The notes beneath the pieces are model-generated. The model saw only the letters and a list, made by a program, of their open reading frames with translations, made no database searches and had not been told where the DNA came from. From an uncultured Eisenbergiella sp. (lineage in GTDB: Bacteria > Bacillota > Clostridia > Lachnospirales > Lachnospiraceae), in assembly GCA_947598825.1 (NCBI GenBank), contig CANQFM010000008.1:1-64000 (forward strand): a stretch of 64,000 nt of DNA, given 5' to 3'. Numbering within the stretch: position 1 is the first letter of the stretch; each line of letters begins with the position of its first letter. The position numbers and the translations under genes are program-made. Below are positions 1 through 8,573 of this stretch, piece after piece.

Positions 1-3
1 CAA

Positions 4-58
4 AGCCGCGGTTCTTTTCCCGGACGCGAAAGGCATAACTGAGAAAAGAACCGCGGCT
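4..58 (-). terminator. Inverted repeat downstream of metF, probable terminator
   Basis: A perfect 16-bp stem (AGCCGCGGTTCTTTTC at 4-19 pairing with 43-58) lies 7 nt after the metF stop codon on the minus strand. The stem is GC-rich, but only three T follow it, so it is either a weak intrinsic terminator or a 3'-end stabilising hairpin. Confidence 0.6.
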
Positions 59-65
59 CTGGCGT

Positions 66-926
66 TTATATGCGAACCGCCTCTACGATCTCCTTCGTGG
101 TCCTGGGGCGGTTCATTGTATACAGGTGGATGTGCTTAACGCCATGGGCCTTCAGGTCCAGGATCTGCCGGATGGCGTACTCCGTGCCGGCCCTGCGCAT
201 GTCTTCCTTGTTGTCTGCGTGGACGGCCACCAGATCCGCGAAGGCTTTGGGTACGCTGGAACCGGACAGATGCACCGTGGTCCCAATCTGCTGCGCCGTG
301 GTAATGGGCATGATCCCCGCGCAGATCGGCCGGTCGATGCCGGCGGCGCGCACCTTTTCCAGAAAGCGGTAGAAGAAATCGTTGTCAAAAAAGAGCTGGG
401 TGATCAGAAATTCTGCGCCGGCCTCCACTTTTTCCCTGAGGTGGGCGATATCCTGTTCCATATCGACCGCCTCGTAGTGTTTTTCCGGGTAGCAGGCCCC
501 GGCGATATGAAGATCGGTATATTCTTTTAAAAACCGGGTCAGATCGGAGGCGTGGGCAAAATCCCGGCTGAGAAACTGCTCCTCGCTCATCCAGGCAGGG
601 CGGTCGCCCCGAAGCGCCAGCACGTCATGGATGCCGGCTTCTTTTAATTCCCGGACGACCTGCAGGATATGGTCCTTTTTCGAGCCAACGCAGGTCATAT
701 GGGCCAGCGTAGGCACCCGGAGCGTATTCTGGATATAGGAGGCGATCTGCGCCGTATTGCGGGATCGGCTGCCGCCCGCGCCGTAGGTGACGCTGAAAAA
801 ATCGGGCGAAAGGGCCGCAAGCTGCGTCAGCTTTGCGTAAGCGCTTTCAAATTCTTCTTCTGTTTTGGGCGGGGACACTTCAAAGGAAAGGGTTTGTCCG
901 CCAGCCTGGAATAGATCCTGGATCAT
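66..926 (-). CDS. metF: Methylenetetrahydrofolate reductase (MetF)
   Basis: Reduces 5,10-methylene-THF to 5-methyl-THF in the cytoplasm, for methionine synthesis or the Wood-Ljungdahl methyl branch. The 286-residue single-domain TIM barrel matches bacterial MetF length. Visible family motifs are SFEVSPPK (the Glu at residue 16 is the likely acid), VTYGAGGS at 46-53 and ALRGDRP at 104-110. I start at ATG 926 because GAGGGA sits 7 nt upstream; an in-frame TTG at 941 would place that site inside the gene. It is transcribed divergently from the MoxR gene. The fchA and folD genes at 33.6-35.1 kb act in the same folate pathway. No MetV-type zinc partner is adjacent. Confidence 0.95.
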   Translation of the reverse strand: MIQDLFQAGGQTLSFEVSPPKTEEEFESAYAKLTQLAALSPDFFSVTYGAGGSRSRNTAQIASYIQNTLRVPTLAHMTCVGSKKDHILQVVRELKEAGIHDVLALRGDRPAWMSEEQFLSRDFAHASDLTRFLKEYTDLHIAGACYPEKHYEAVDMEQDIAHLREKVEAGAEFLITQLFFDNDFFYRFLEKVRAAGIDRPICAGIMPITTAQQIGTTVHLSGSSVPKAFADLVAVHADNKEDMRRAGTEYAIRQILDLKAHGVKHIHLYTMNRPRTTKEIVEAVRI

Positions 927-1036
927 TGGTATTTCCCTCAAATTTTCTTGATTTTTGTCCTTGAATATCGTACCATGTTAGCAGATGCAATGCAAGAAAA
1001 GGTTTTGCCGGAAAGGAAATAAAGGAGAATTTTTTA

Positions 1037-1849
1037 ATGAGCGAAGGGTTTCAGAGTACCGGACAATATGTGGCCAGCGAACAGCTTCTGGCCAGCGTCA
1101 ACGTGGCGATCGCGCTGCAAAAGCCCCTGCTGATCAAGGGGGAACCGGGCACGGGCAAGACTATGCTCGCCCAGGCCGTGGCCCAGTCTTTGGGGAAGAA
1201 GCTGATCATCTGGAATATCAAGTCTACCACCAAGGCCCAGGACGGCCTGTATATGTACGATACCATCCAGCGTCTTTACGACGGGCAGTTCGGGGAAGAG
1301 GGCGTGGACGACATCGCCCGTTATATCAAGCTGGGCAAGCTGGGCGAGGCCTTTGAGGAGGAGGACCAGGTAGTCCTGCTGATCGACGAGATCGATAAGG
1401 CGGATCTGGAATTTCCCAACGACCTGCTCTGGGAGCTGGATCAGATGGAATTTTATATCCATGAGACGAAGCGCACGGTGAAAGCGAAGCACCGGCCCAT
1501 CGTGATCATCACTTCCAACGCGGAGAAGGAGCTGCCGGACGCGTTTTTGCGCCGCTGCATTTTCCACTATATCGATTTCCCGGACGAAACGCTGATGGAG
1601 CAGATCGTGCGGGTCCACTATCCGGATGTGGAAGAGAAGCTGCTCAAAGAGGCGATGGACGTCTTTTATGAGATCCGTTCCCTGCGCGATATCCGCAAAA
1701 AACCCAGCACCTCCGAGCTGATCGACTGGATCAACGCGCTGCAGTTGGGCGGGATCCCGACGGAGCGGATCCGTTCGGCGCTGCCCTTTGTGGGCGTCAT
1801 TGTGAAGAAGGACGAGGATCTGGAGACGGTGCGGCATAAGATGGCCTGA
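1037..1849 (+). CDS. MoxR-family AAA+ ATPase
   Basis: A 270-residue AAA+ ATPase with Walker A GEPGTGKT at residues 35-42, Walker B VVLLIDEID at 112-120, and the sensor/arginine-finger region ITSNAEKELPDAFLRRC near 155-170. MoxR ATPases work with a von Willebrand A protein encoded next door to mature or insert metal centres or to remodel protein complexes; the VWA gene follows 13 nt downstream, so the two form a pair. The start has AAGGAG 8 nt upstream. The substrate cannot be told from the sequence. Confidence 0.92.
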   Translation: MSEGFQSTGQYVASEQLLASVNVAIALQKPLLIKGEPGTGKTMLAQAVAQSLGKKLIIWNIKSTTKAQDGLYMYDTIQRLYDGQFGEEGVDDIARYIKLGKLGEAFEEEDQVVLLIDEIDKADLEFPNDLLWELDQMEFYIHETKRTVKAKHRPIVIITSNAEKELPDAFLRRCIFHYIDFPDETLMEQIVRVHYPDVEEKLLKEAMDVFYEIRSLRDIRKKPSTSELIDWINALQLGGIPTERIRSALPFVGVIVKKDEDLETVRHKMA

Positions 1850-1862
1850 GGGAAAGAGCGCT

Positions 1863-3065
1863 ATGTTTACGAAGTTTTTTTATACCTGCAAGGCAAAGGG
1901 GCTGCACATCACCTTAAGCGAGTGGCTGACGCTGCAGGACGCGCTGGATAAGGGGCTGGCGGACAGCAGCCTGACGCAGTTTTATTATCTGGCGCGGATG
2001 ATTTTGGTCAAGAGCGAAACGGATTTTGACAAGTTCGATCTGGCCTTTGACGAATGCTTTAAGGCCATTCAGTCGGAAAACGAGGTCACCAGCGAGATGC
2101 TCCGCTGGCTGGATAAGTCCGATATGCTGGAGCTGGCCCACGAGGACGCCCGCAAATGGCTCAACGAGGGCGAGGATCTGCAGATCGATAAGCAGGATGT
2201 GGAAGAAAAGTTTAAGGACCGCCTGAAAGATCAGGATACGGAGCATAACGGCGGGAGCTACTGGATCGGCACCATGGGGAAAACCTCCTTCGGCAATCTG
2301 GGCGGCAACGTGGGCGGCGTCCGGGTAGGCGGCAAGACCGGTTACCAGTCCGCCTTTGCGGTGGTAGGCGCCCGGAAGTACCGGGATTTTCGGGACGATC
2401 GGATGCTGGACAACCGGCAGTTCCAACTGGCCTTCCGGCGGCTTCGGCAGTTTTCCACAAAGCTGGATGTGCCAAAGACCGAACTGGATATCCCCGGCAC
2501 GGTGGATAAGACCTGCAACAACGGAGGCTGTCTGCAGATCGTCATGGAGAAGCCCCGGAAAAATTCGGTCAAGCTTTTGCTCCTGTTCGATTCCGGCGGC
2601 ACCATGATCCCGTTTTCCAGCCTGATGAACGAGCTGTTCCAGGCGGTGCATAAGTCGAACCATTTCAAGGATGTCAAATGCTATTATTTCCACAACTGCA
2701 TCTATTCCAAGCTTTACAAGACGCCGGAGTGTGAAAACGGCGACTGGGTGGATACGGAATGGGTGTTCCGCAACCTGGACAGCGATTATAAGGTGATCAT
2801 CGTGGGAGACGCCGCCATGGCGCCGGAAGAGCTGTATTCCGACAGCGGCAATTACCGGGGGCCCAACGGCGGCCTTTCCGGCTGGGACTGGCTGCAGCTC
2901 ATGAAGCGGCATTATAAGAAGATCGTCTGGCTCAATCCCAAAATGGCCCCGGGGCACGCTCCCTGGCGGGAGGCGGAGACGGCCATCCGGGAACTTCTGC
3001 CCATGTATAAGCTGACGGTAGAGGGGTTGAACGAGGGCATGATCCGTCTGATGCGAAAGGATTAA
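1863..3065 (+). CDS. VWA (CoxE-like) protein, partner of the MoxR ATPase
   Basis: A 400-residue protein with a helical N-terminal half, a glycine-rich segment at about 130-165 (GTMGKTSFGNLGGNVGG) and a C-terminal von Willebrand A fold. The metal-site motif is DSGGTM at residues 243-248, following a beta-strand-like KLLLLF. This departs from the usual DxSxS arrangement, but the fold context is clear. No signal peptide or membrane segment is seen, so it is cytoplasmic. The ribosome site (AGGGAAAGAG) is weak, which suggests coupling to the ATPase gene 13 nt upstream. Its target is unknown. Confidence 0.85.
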   Translation: MFTKFFYTCKAKGLHITLSEWLTLQDALDKGLADSSLTQFYYLARMILVKSETDFDKFDLAFDECFKAIQSENEVTSEMLRWLDKSDMLELAHEDARKWLNEGEDLQIDKQDVEEKFKDRLKDQDTEHNGGSYWIGTMGKTSFGNLGGNVGGVRVGGKTGYQSAFAVVGARKYRDFRDDRMLDNRQFQLAFRRLRQFSTKLDVPKTELDIPGTVDKTCNNGGCLQIVMEKPRKNSVKLLLLFDSGGTMIPFSSLMNELFQAVHKSNHFKDVKCYYFHNCIYSKLYKTPECENGDWVDTEWVFRNLDSDYKVIIVGDAAMAPEELYSDSGNYRGPNGGLSGWDWLQLMKRHYKKIVWLNPKMAPGHAPWREAETAIRELLPMYKLTVEGLNEGMIRLMRKD

Positions 3066-3088
3066 AGAAACGGAGAGAAGAAATAAAG

Positions 3089-3132
3089 AAGCAGCCATAT
3101 CCGGAAGCTTTCCGGGGCATGGCTGCTTTTTT
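3089..3132. terminator. Bidirectional terminator between converging genes
   Basis: The stem AAGCAGCCAT (3089-3098) pairs with ATGGCTGCTT (3119-3128), with an inner CCGGAAGCTTTCCGG hairpin. A run of six T follows on the plus strand and an A-rich tract precedes it, so it can serve both the VWA gene and the converging purF-like gene. Confidence 0.85.
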
Positions 3133-3148
3133 GTCCATCCTTTTTTGG

Positions 3149-4561
3149 TTATTCCCGTCCGTCCCAGCAATAGGTACACAGCTTGTCTGGATCGATGCCG
3201 ACGGATTCCATCATGTCGTCCAGGCGGTGGTAGCGCAGGCTGGTGAAGTTGAGCTGTTGGCAGATGCGCTGCACCATCTCCTGATACTGTTCGGAATCGG
3301 GGTCGGCATAGACGGCCAGATTCGGGTATTTGTCGCTCCCTTCCATCTCCCGAATGATCCGCCTGGTGATCAGTTCCATATCAGAGGTCGAGCGGGAGAA
3401 ATTTAGATATTTGCAGCCGTAGAGCAGCGGAGGGCAGGCGGGACGGATATGTACTTCCCGGGCGCCGCTGCGATAGAGAAACTCCGTGGTTTCCCGAAGC
3501 TGCGTGCCTCGCACGATGGAATCGTCGATCAGAAGCAGGCTCCTGTCCTGGATCAGATCGTGAACGGGGATCAGCTTCATCTTGGCGATCAGATTGCGCC
3601 GGCTCTGCAGGGTGGGCATGAAGGAGCGGGGCCAGGTGGGCGTATATTTGATAAACGGCCTGGAATACGGGATGCCGGAGGCATTGGCATAGCCGATGGC
3701 ATGCGCGACGCCGGAATCCGGTACGCCGGCCACGATATCGGGCTTCACGCTGCCTGCATCCCGCCTCGCCAGGGCGCCGCCACAGTTATAGCGCATTTGC
3801 TCCACGCTGATCCCTTCGTAGGAGGAGGAGGGATAGCCGTAGTAGATCCAGAGGAAAGTGCAGATCTTCATTTCCTTTCCCGGCGCCACAAGCGTCCGGA
3901 TGCCCTCCGGGGTCATGACGACGATCTCGCCGGGGCCCAGATCCCGCAGGGGTGAGTAGCCCAGGTTTAAGTAGGAAAAGCTTTCAAAGGCCAGACAGTA
4001 GGCGTTTTCCTTTTGGCCCAGAGTGATAGGGGTGCGTCCCATTTTATCCCGGGCGGCGTAAATTCCCTTGGGCGTCATGATCACGATGGACATGGAGCCC
4101 TTGATGATCTCCTGCGCGTACTGGATCCCTTCGATCAGGTTTGGGCGCTGGTTGATGATGGTCGCCACCAGCTCCGTGGCGTTAATATCGCCGCCGCTCA
4201 TTTCCAGAAAATGGGTGGGGGAGGTGGAAAGCAGTTTGTTGACGATCTCATCGGTGTTGTTGATCTTGCCGATGGTCATGATGGAAAAGGTGCCGTGGTG
4301 GGAGCGGATGATCAGCGGCTGCGGTTCATAGTCCGAAATACAGCCGATACCCATGTAGCCGTGCATCCGTTCCACTTCCTTGTCGAATTTCGTCCGAAAG
4401 GGGGCGTTCTCGATGTTGTGGATGGCGCGGTTGAAGCCTTCCTTATCGTCGTAGACCGCCATGCCGGCGCGCCGGGTCCCCAGATGGGAGTGATAGTCCG
4501 TTCCAAAATACAGGTCGAATACGCAATTTTCCTTTGATGCTACTCCAAAAAAGCCGCTCAT
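3149..4561 (-). CDS. Amidophosphoribosyltransferase-like protein lacking the catalytic Cys
   Basis: A 470-residue PurF homologue: an N-terminal class II glutaminase (Ntn) domain followed by a phosphoribosyltransferase domain. The PRPP loop LLLIDDSIVRGTQL lies at 342-355 and VPDSGVAHAIGYA at 280-292. In true PurF the residue exposed by processing is Cys; here the protein begins Met-Ser-Gly-Phe-Phe-Gly, so the nucleophile position is Ser2. The segment that is usually CIFEYVYFARPDS reads ICTFLWIYYGYPSSS. Both changes argue for a paralogue that is NH3-dependent, altered in substrate or regulatory, rather than the main purine enzyme. The start at 4561 is chosen because homology begins there and AGGACAG lies just upstream. 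Confidence 0.8.
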   Translation of the reverse strand: MSGFFGVASKENCVFDLYFGTDYHSHLGTRRAGMAVYDDKEGFNRAIHNIENAPFRTKFDKEVERMHGYMGIGCISDYEPQPLIIRSHHGTFSIMTIGKINNTDEIVNKLLSTSPTHFLEMSGGDINATELVATIINQRPNLIEGIQYAQEIIKGSMSIVIMTPKGIYAARDKMGRTPITLGQKENAYCLAFESFSYLNLGYSPLRDLGPGEIVVMTPEGIRTLVAPGKEMKICTFLWIYYGYPSSSYEGISVEQMRYNCGGALARRDAGSVKPDIVAGVPDSGVAHAIGYANASGIPYSRPFIKYTPTWPRSFMPTLQSRRNLIAKMKLIPVHDLIQDRSLLLIDDSIVRGTQLRETTEFLYRSGAREVHIRPACPPLLYGCKYLNFSRSTSDMELITRRIIREMEGSDKYPNLAVYADPDSEQYQEMVQRICQQLNFTSLRYHRLDDMMESVGIDPDKLCTYCWDGRE

Positions 4562-4642
4562 GTCTGTCCTCCGTATGAAGCTGACCGGGCAGATGGTCCG
4601 CCAGGCTGTCACATTACAATTTCTGCCCTGAAAAACAATTTT

Positions 4643-4671
4643 ATTTTAGCACAGTCGTTTTCATTGCACAA
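4643..4671 (-). promoter_or_regulatory. Promoter of the purF-like gene
   Basis: Read on the minus strand: -35 TTGTGC (4671-4666), a 17-bp spacer and -10 TAAAAT (4648-4643), about 82 bp upstream of the start codon. Confidence 0.6.
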
Positions 4672-4735
4672 ATAGAAATAAAAAGAGAATCCTTCGGAAA
4701 ATTATACATTGCGAACAAAAAGAGGAAAGAATTTC

Positions 4736-4764
4736 TTCCCTGATCGCACCTGCTCTGCTATAAT
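4736..4764 (+). promoter_or_regulatory. Probable rhaB promoter, strong -10 and poor -35
   Basis: A perfect -10 TATAAT lies at 4759-4764, 52 bp before the GTG start. The hexamer 17 bp upstream (TTCCCT) is a poor -35, which would fit an activator-dependent promoter, as expected for a sugar-inducible gene. This is inference from base composition only. Confidence 0.45.
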
Positions 4765-4816
4765 AAAGAAAAGGCGCATGAGACTGGCGCCAACGGAGCA
4801 AAAGGAGGAAAACGGG

Positions 4817-6226
4817 GTGGGCAATTATTATCTGGCAGTGGATATCGGCGCTTCCAGCGGACGGCATATCCTGGGCCATCTGGAAGACGGGAAAATGGTG
4901 ATGGAGGAGATCCATCGGTTTGAAAACGGCATGAAGGACCGGGACGGGGAGCTGTGCTGGGACGTGGAAAAGCTTTTCGCAGAGATCAAGGCCGGCATGA
5001 AGAAATGCCGGGAATTGGGCAAGATCCCGTCGAGCATGGGCATTGACACCTGGGCGGTCGACTATGCCCTGTTGGACGAAAACGATCAGCTTCTGGGCAA
5101 TACGGTAGGATACCGGGACAGCCGGACGGAGGGGATGGACTTAAAAGTATATGAAAGCATTCCTGAGGAAGAGCTTTATGAAAGGACCGGGATCCAGAAA
5201 CAGATGTTCAACACGATCTACCAGTTGGAGGCGGTCAAGTGCCGTCATCCGGAATATCTGGAGCAGGCGCAGAGCATGCTGCTGATCCCGGACTATTTCC
5301 ATTTCCTTTTGACCGGACGGAAGGCGGTGGAGTATACCAACGCCAGCACGACCCAACTGGTCAGTCCCAGGACGAAGGACTGGGATTGGGAACTCATCGA
5401 GAGGCTGGGCTTTCCTAAGAGGATCTTCGGGAAGATCCAAAAACCGGGGACCGTATTGGGCGCTCTGAAAAAAGAAGTGGAGGAAGAGGTGGGCTTCTCC
5501 TGTCAGGTAGTGCTTCCGGCGACCCACGATACCGGCTCCGCCGTGGTGGCCGTACCTTCCAATTCCCAAGACACGCTGTATATCAGTTCCGGCACCTGGT
5601 CGCTGATGGGGGTAGAGCGTATGGAAGCGGACTGTTCGCCGGAGAGCAGGCGGCTGAATTTTACCAACGAAGGCGGGTATGATTATCGTTTCCGCTATCT
5701 GAAAAATATCATGGGCTTGTGGATGATCCAGTCTTTGCGCCGTGAGGTGAACAACGCCTATTCCTTCGCCCAGCTCTGCGATATGGCGGAGAAGGAATCC
5801 ATCGCGTCCCTCGTGGACTGCAACGATGCCCGGTTCATGGCGCCGGCTTCCATGATCGAGGCGGTGCAGGGATTCTGCCGCGAGAGCGGCCAGCAGGTGC
5901 CCCAGACGGTGGGCGAGCTGGCCTGCGTGATCTATCACAGCCTGGCGGCCTGCTATCGTAAGACAGCATTGGAACTGGAAGAGCGGACGGGCGTCCATTA
6001 CGACGGGCTTCATATCGTCGGCGGCGGCACCAATGCGGACTACTTAAACCGTCTGACCGCCATGGCCACGGGCAAGACCGTATATGCCGGCCCTGCGGAG
6101 GCTACGGCCATCGGCAATCTTGCGGTACAGATGATACAGGAGGGGGAGCTTGCAGATCTGACGGCTGCCAGAAGCTGCATCTACGCTTCCGAAAAGATCA
6201 AGGTTTTTTGCGATGGAACGAAGTGA
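4817..6226 (+). CDS. rhaB: Rhamnulokinase (RhaB)
   Basis: Phosphorylates L-rhamnulose to L-rhamnulose-1-phosphate, the second step of rhamnose use. A 469-residue FGGY-family kinase: N-terminal phosphate loop AVDIGASSGR, GIDTWAVDYALLD, the sugar-contact stretch ATHDTGSAVVAVP, SSGTWSLMGVE and C-terminal HIVGGGTNADYLN with EATAIGN. I start at GTG 4817, preceded by AAAGGAGGA at a 7-nt distance; upstream in-frame ATGs lack a ribosome site and would add residues foreign to the family. rhaA and rhaD lie 16-18 kb away, beyond the microcompartment operon, and complete the pathway. The downstream PHP gene overlaps by 14 nt. Confidence 0.93.
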   Translation: MGNYYLAVDIGASSGRHILGHLEDGKMVMEEIHRFENGMKDRDGELCWDVEKLFAEIKAGMKKCRELGKIPSSMGIDTWAVDYALLDENDQLLGNTVGYRDSRTEGMDLKVYESIPEEELYERTGIQKQMFNTIYQLEAVKCRHPEYLEQAQSMLLIPDYFHFLLTGRKAVEYTNASTTQLVSPRTKDWDWELIERLGFPKRIFGKIQKPGTVLGALKKEVEEEVGFSCQVVLPATHDTGSAVVAVPSNSQDTLYISSGTWSLMGVERMEADCSPESRRLNFTNEGGYDYRFRYLKNIMGLWMIQSLRREVNNAYSFAQLCDMAEKESIASLVDCNDARFMAPASMIEAVQGFCRESGQQVPQTVGELACVIYHSLAACYRKTALELEERTGVHYDGLHIVGGGTNADYLNRLTAMATGKTVYAGPAEATAIGNLAVQMIQEGELADLTAARSCIYASEKIKVFCDGTK

Positions 6227-7055
6227 ATTTCCGGCGGTTTTGCCCTTTGAACTGCATACCCATACGGTGGCCAGCGGCCATGGGACAAAGGATACGGTGG
6301 CGGATCTGGCGAAGGCCGCCTGCAAAAAAGGGATGTTTGCGCTGGGGATCTCTGAACACGGCCCTGCTACGCCCCTTTCCTGCAGCGAATCCTATTTCAG
6401 AGGATTGAAAACGGCGCCCAGAATGCGGGCCGGTATCCGGGTCTATTACGGCGCAGAGGCCAATATCCTGGATGAGACGGGACGGCTGGATCTTTCCGGA
6501 GATACGCTTTGCGGCCTCGATTTTGTGATCGCCAGCATCCATCCCAATTCCTATTTCTGCCCTGCCTATGAGCCGGTCCCCCTTTATGAAAAGGTGGCCG
6601 TCTATGAGGCGGGCAGGCTGCCGAAAGCCCATCCCGTGATGAAGGATGCGCAGGAGGCAGTGCGCTGCAATACCGAGGCTTATATCGGCGCCATGCAAAA
6701 TCCCTTTGTGCGCGTCATCGGCCATCCGGACGACGTGCGTTATCCCGTGGATGTCAAGGCGCTGGTGGCAGCCGCCGTCCGCTATGGCGTTGCGCTGGAG
6801 GTCAACGAGGCTTCCCTGGAGCCGGGCGGACATCGGGGGGATACCCGCAGTACGATGCGCGCCATCCTGCTGGAATGTCAAAGGTTAGGCCATCCCGTGC
6901 TGCTCTCCAGCGACAGCCACGGGGCGTCCCTTGTGGGAGAGGCGCCGTTAGCCTGGGCCTTCCTTTCGGAGATGGGCTTTCCGAAGGAGCTGGTATTGAA
7001 CCTGATGCCGCCGGAAACGTTCTGGTCGCTGAAACATAAGGCGCCCGAAAGATAG
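6213..7055 (+). CDS. PHP-domain phosphoesterase (YcdX-like)
   Basis: A 280-residue PHP (polymerase and histidinol phosphatase) domain enzyme. Metal-binding motifs appear in family order: HTHT at 15-18, ISEHG near 46-50, GAEAN, IASIHP, VIGHPDD and SSDSHGAS near the end, which would hold a trinuclear metal site. It overlaps the 3' end of rhaB by 14 nt, so the two are probably translationally coupled. That suggests a role in rhamnose use, perhaps removing phosphate from a dead-end sugar phosphate, but the substrate is not known. Confidence 0.82.
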   Translation: MERSEFPAVLPFELHTHTVASGHGTKDTVADLAKAACKKGMFALGISEHGPATPLSCSESYFRGLKTAPRMRAGIRVYYGAEANILDETGRLDLSGDTLCGLDFVIASIHPNSYFCPAYEPVPLYEKVAVYEAGRLPKAHPVMKDAQEAVRCNTEAYIGAMQNPFVRVIGHPDDVRYPVDVKALVAAAVRYGVALEVNEASLEPGGHRGDTRSTMRAILLECQRLGHPVLLSSDSHGASLVGEAPLAWAFLSEMGFPKELVLNLMPPETFWSLKHKAPER

Positions 7056-7142
7056 CCCGGCGGGAAGGCATCCGGTGGGAAGGTATCCTGCAGGAAGCCT
7101 GAAAGGGCGGCAGCAGATCCTGCAGACAACGGGGAGGCGGAA

Positions 7143-8318
7143 ATGAAATACAGAACGGACAGATACGGCAATCGGATCTCGCAGCTTGGATACGGCTGTA
7201 TGCGGTTTGACAGAAAAGGAAACGCCATCGATTATGAGAAGGCAGAGCGGGAAGTTTTGCTCGCCATAGAAAACGGCGTCAACTATTTCGACACCGCCTA
7301 TATCTATCCCGGCAGCGAGGAATGTCTGGGGCGGATCCTGGAAGAAAATAAGTGCCGGGATAAGGTTTTTATTGCGACCAAGCTTCCGCAGTATCTCATG
7401 CGTTCCCTGCAGGCGGTCGAAAAAACTTTCTGCGAGGAGCTGGCGCGGCTGCGCACGGACCGCATCGATTATTACCTGATGCATATGTTTACGGACTATG
7501 CGGAATGGGAGCATTTAAAGGGGCTGGGGATAGAGGACTGGATCGCCCAAAAGAAAGCGGAGGGAAAGATCCGCTGTATCGGTTTTTCCTATCACGGGAA
7601 TACGGATATGTTTTTGCGTATTCTGGACGCCTACGACTGGGATTTCTGCCAGATCCAGTACAATTACCTGGACGAGCATACCCAGGCGGGACAAAGAGGG
7701 CTGAAAGCCGCGGCGCAGAAAGGGATTCCTGTGATCATCATGGAGCCGCTCCGGGGTGGGAAGCTGGTAAATCTGCCGGAAAAGGCAAAGAAAGCCCTGG
7801 CTATGGACAGCAGGCACTATACCCCGGCGGAGCTGGGGCTGCGCTGGCTTTGGAACCAGTCGGAGGTCACCTGCGTGCTGTCGGGAATGAATTCCGAGGA
7901 TATGGTGAGGGAGAATGTCCGCATTGCCTCCGAGACCGTTCCCGGGGAACTGACCCGGGAGGATCTCGATATCGTGGAAACGATCAGGGGGATCTTAAGG
8001 GAGAAGGAAAAGGTGGGATGCACGGGCTGCCGTTACTGTATGCCCTGTCCGAAGGGAGTGGATATTCCGGGTAACTTCTATTATTATAATCTGATGTATA
8101 TGGAGAAAAAAACCTCGGCCCGCTTCGAGTTTGCGCAGAACATAGGGATGCGCAAGGAACCCGGGTTCGCGTCCCAGTGTGTGGACTGCGGCAAGTGCGA
8201 AAAGCACTGCCCCCAGCACTTGCCGATCCGCGAAAAGCTGAAAGAAGCCGACCGCGGCCTGCGTCCGCTTCTCTATAAGCTCGGGATCTTCGCCGCACGA
8301 AAGATCATGCTCCGATAA
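7143..8318 (+). CDS. Aldo/keto reductase with C-terminal 4Fe-4S ferredoxin domain
   Basis: 391 residues. The N-terminal aldo/keto reductase barrel shows NYFDTAYIYPGSE (the Asp/Tyr pair), FIATKLP with the Lys, and DYYLMHMF with the His. The C-terminus adds two ferredoxin-like Cys clusters: Cys293, 296, 299, 303 and Cys346, 349, 352, 356. This is the common anaerobe type in which the NAD(P)H enzyme is joined to iron-sulfur centres. Its position between rhaB and the microcompartment operon makes lactaldehyde reduction to 1,2-propanediol an attractive but unproven role. GGAGG lies 5 nt before the ATG. A strong terminator follows, so it closes the rhaB transcript. Confidence 0.85.
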   Translation: MKYRTDRYGNRISQLGYGCMRFDRKGNAIDYEKAEREVLLAIENGVNYFDTAYIYPGSEECLGRILEENKCRDKVFIATKLPQYLMRSLQAVEKTFCEELARLRTDRIDYYLMHMFTDYAEWEHLKGLGIEDWIAQKKAEGKIRCIGFSYHGNTDMFLRILDAYDWDFCQIQYNYLDEHTQAGQRGLKAAAQKGIPVIIMEPLRGGKLVNLPEKAKKALAMDSRHYTPAELGLRWLWNQSEVTCVLSGMNSEDMVRENVRIASETVPGELTREDLDIVETIRGILREKEKVGCTGCRYCMPCPKGVDIPGNFYYYNLMYMEKKTSARFEFAQNIGMRKEPGFASQCVDCGKCEKHCPQHLPIREKLKEADRGLRPLLYKLGIFAARKIMLR

Positions 8319-8340
8319 GGGCAGCAAGAAGTTTAAAATA

Positions 8341-8408
8341 GGCCGGTATCCTTTTTGCAGCCGACGTATATCCGTTGTCAGCGTAGGAAGGATATTGGTC
8401 TTTTTTTT
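8341..8408 (+). terminator. Intrinsic terminator after the rhaB-PHP-AKR genes
   Basis: GGCCGGTATCCTT (8341-8353) pairs along all 13 positions, including three GU pairs, with AAGGATATTGGTC (8388-8400). Eight T follow directly (8401-8408). It separates the rhaB transcript from the microcompartment promoter. Confidence 0.85.
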
Positions 8409-8447
8409 GCACCTTTTTATAAATACCACAAAAATCCACACTCCATA

Positions 8448-8476
8448 TTGACAATTATGTGGAATCATATTAAAAT
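8448..8476 (+). promoter_or_regulatory. Promoter of the microcompartment operon
   Basis: -35 TTGACA (8448-8453), a 17-bp spacer and -10 TAAAAT (8471-8476), about 98 bp before the dehydratase start. The spacer contains TTATGTGGAA (8456-8465), which recurs in the second promoter of this operon at 12809-12818 and is a candidate operator. Upstream, CCACA occurs twice (8427 and 8436) in the opposite orientation. Confidence 0.8.
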
Positions 8477-8573
8477 ATAAAGAAATAGGACGTGGAAAGA
8501 TGGATATTTACAGAAATATATTGTTGGATTGAGAAAATAGAGGCCGGAAAATAAGGCGGACAGGAGGAAAGTC

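Noticed and set aside
1914-3179. 421-codon minus-strand frame opposite the VWA gene
   Set aside because: Shadow of a well-supported gene in GC-rich DNA; His/Leu/Gln-rich translation with no family motifs.
8500-8532. Nine-codon frame (MDIYRNILLD) in the leader of the microcompartment operon
   Set aside because: Only a weak GGAAAG upstream and no attenuator structure after it; not enough to call a leader peptide.
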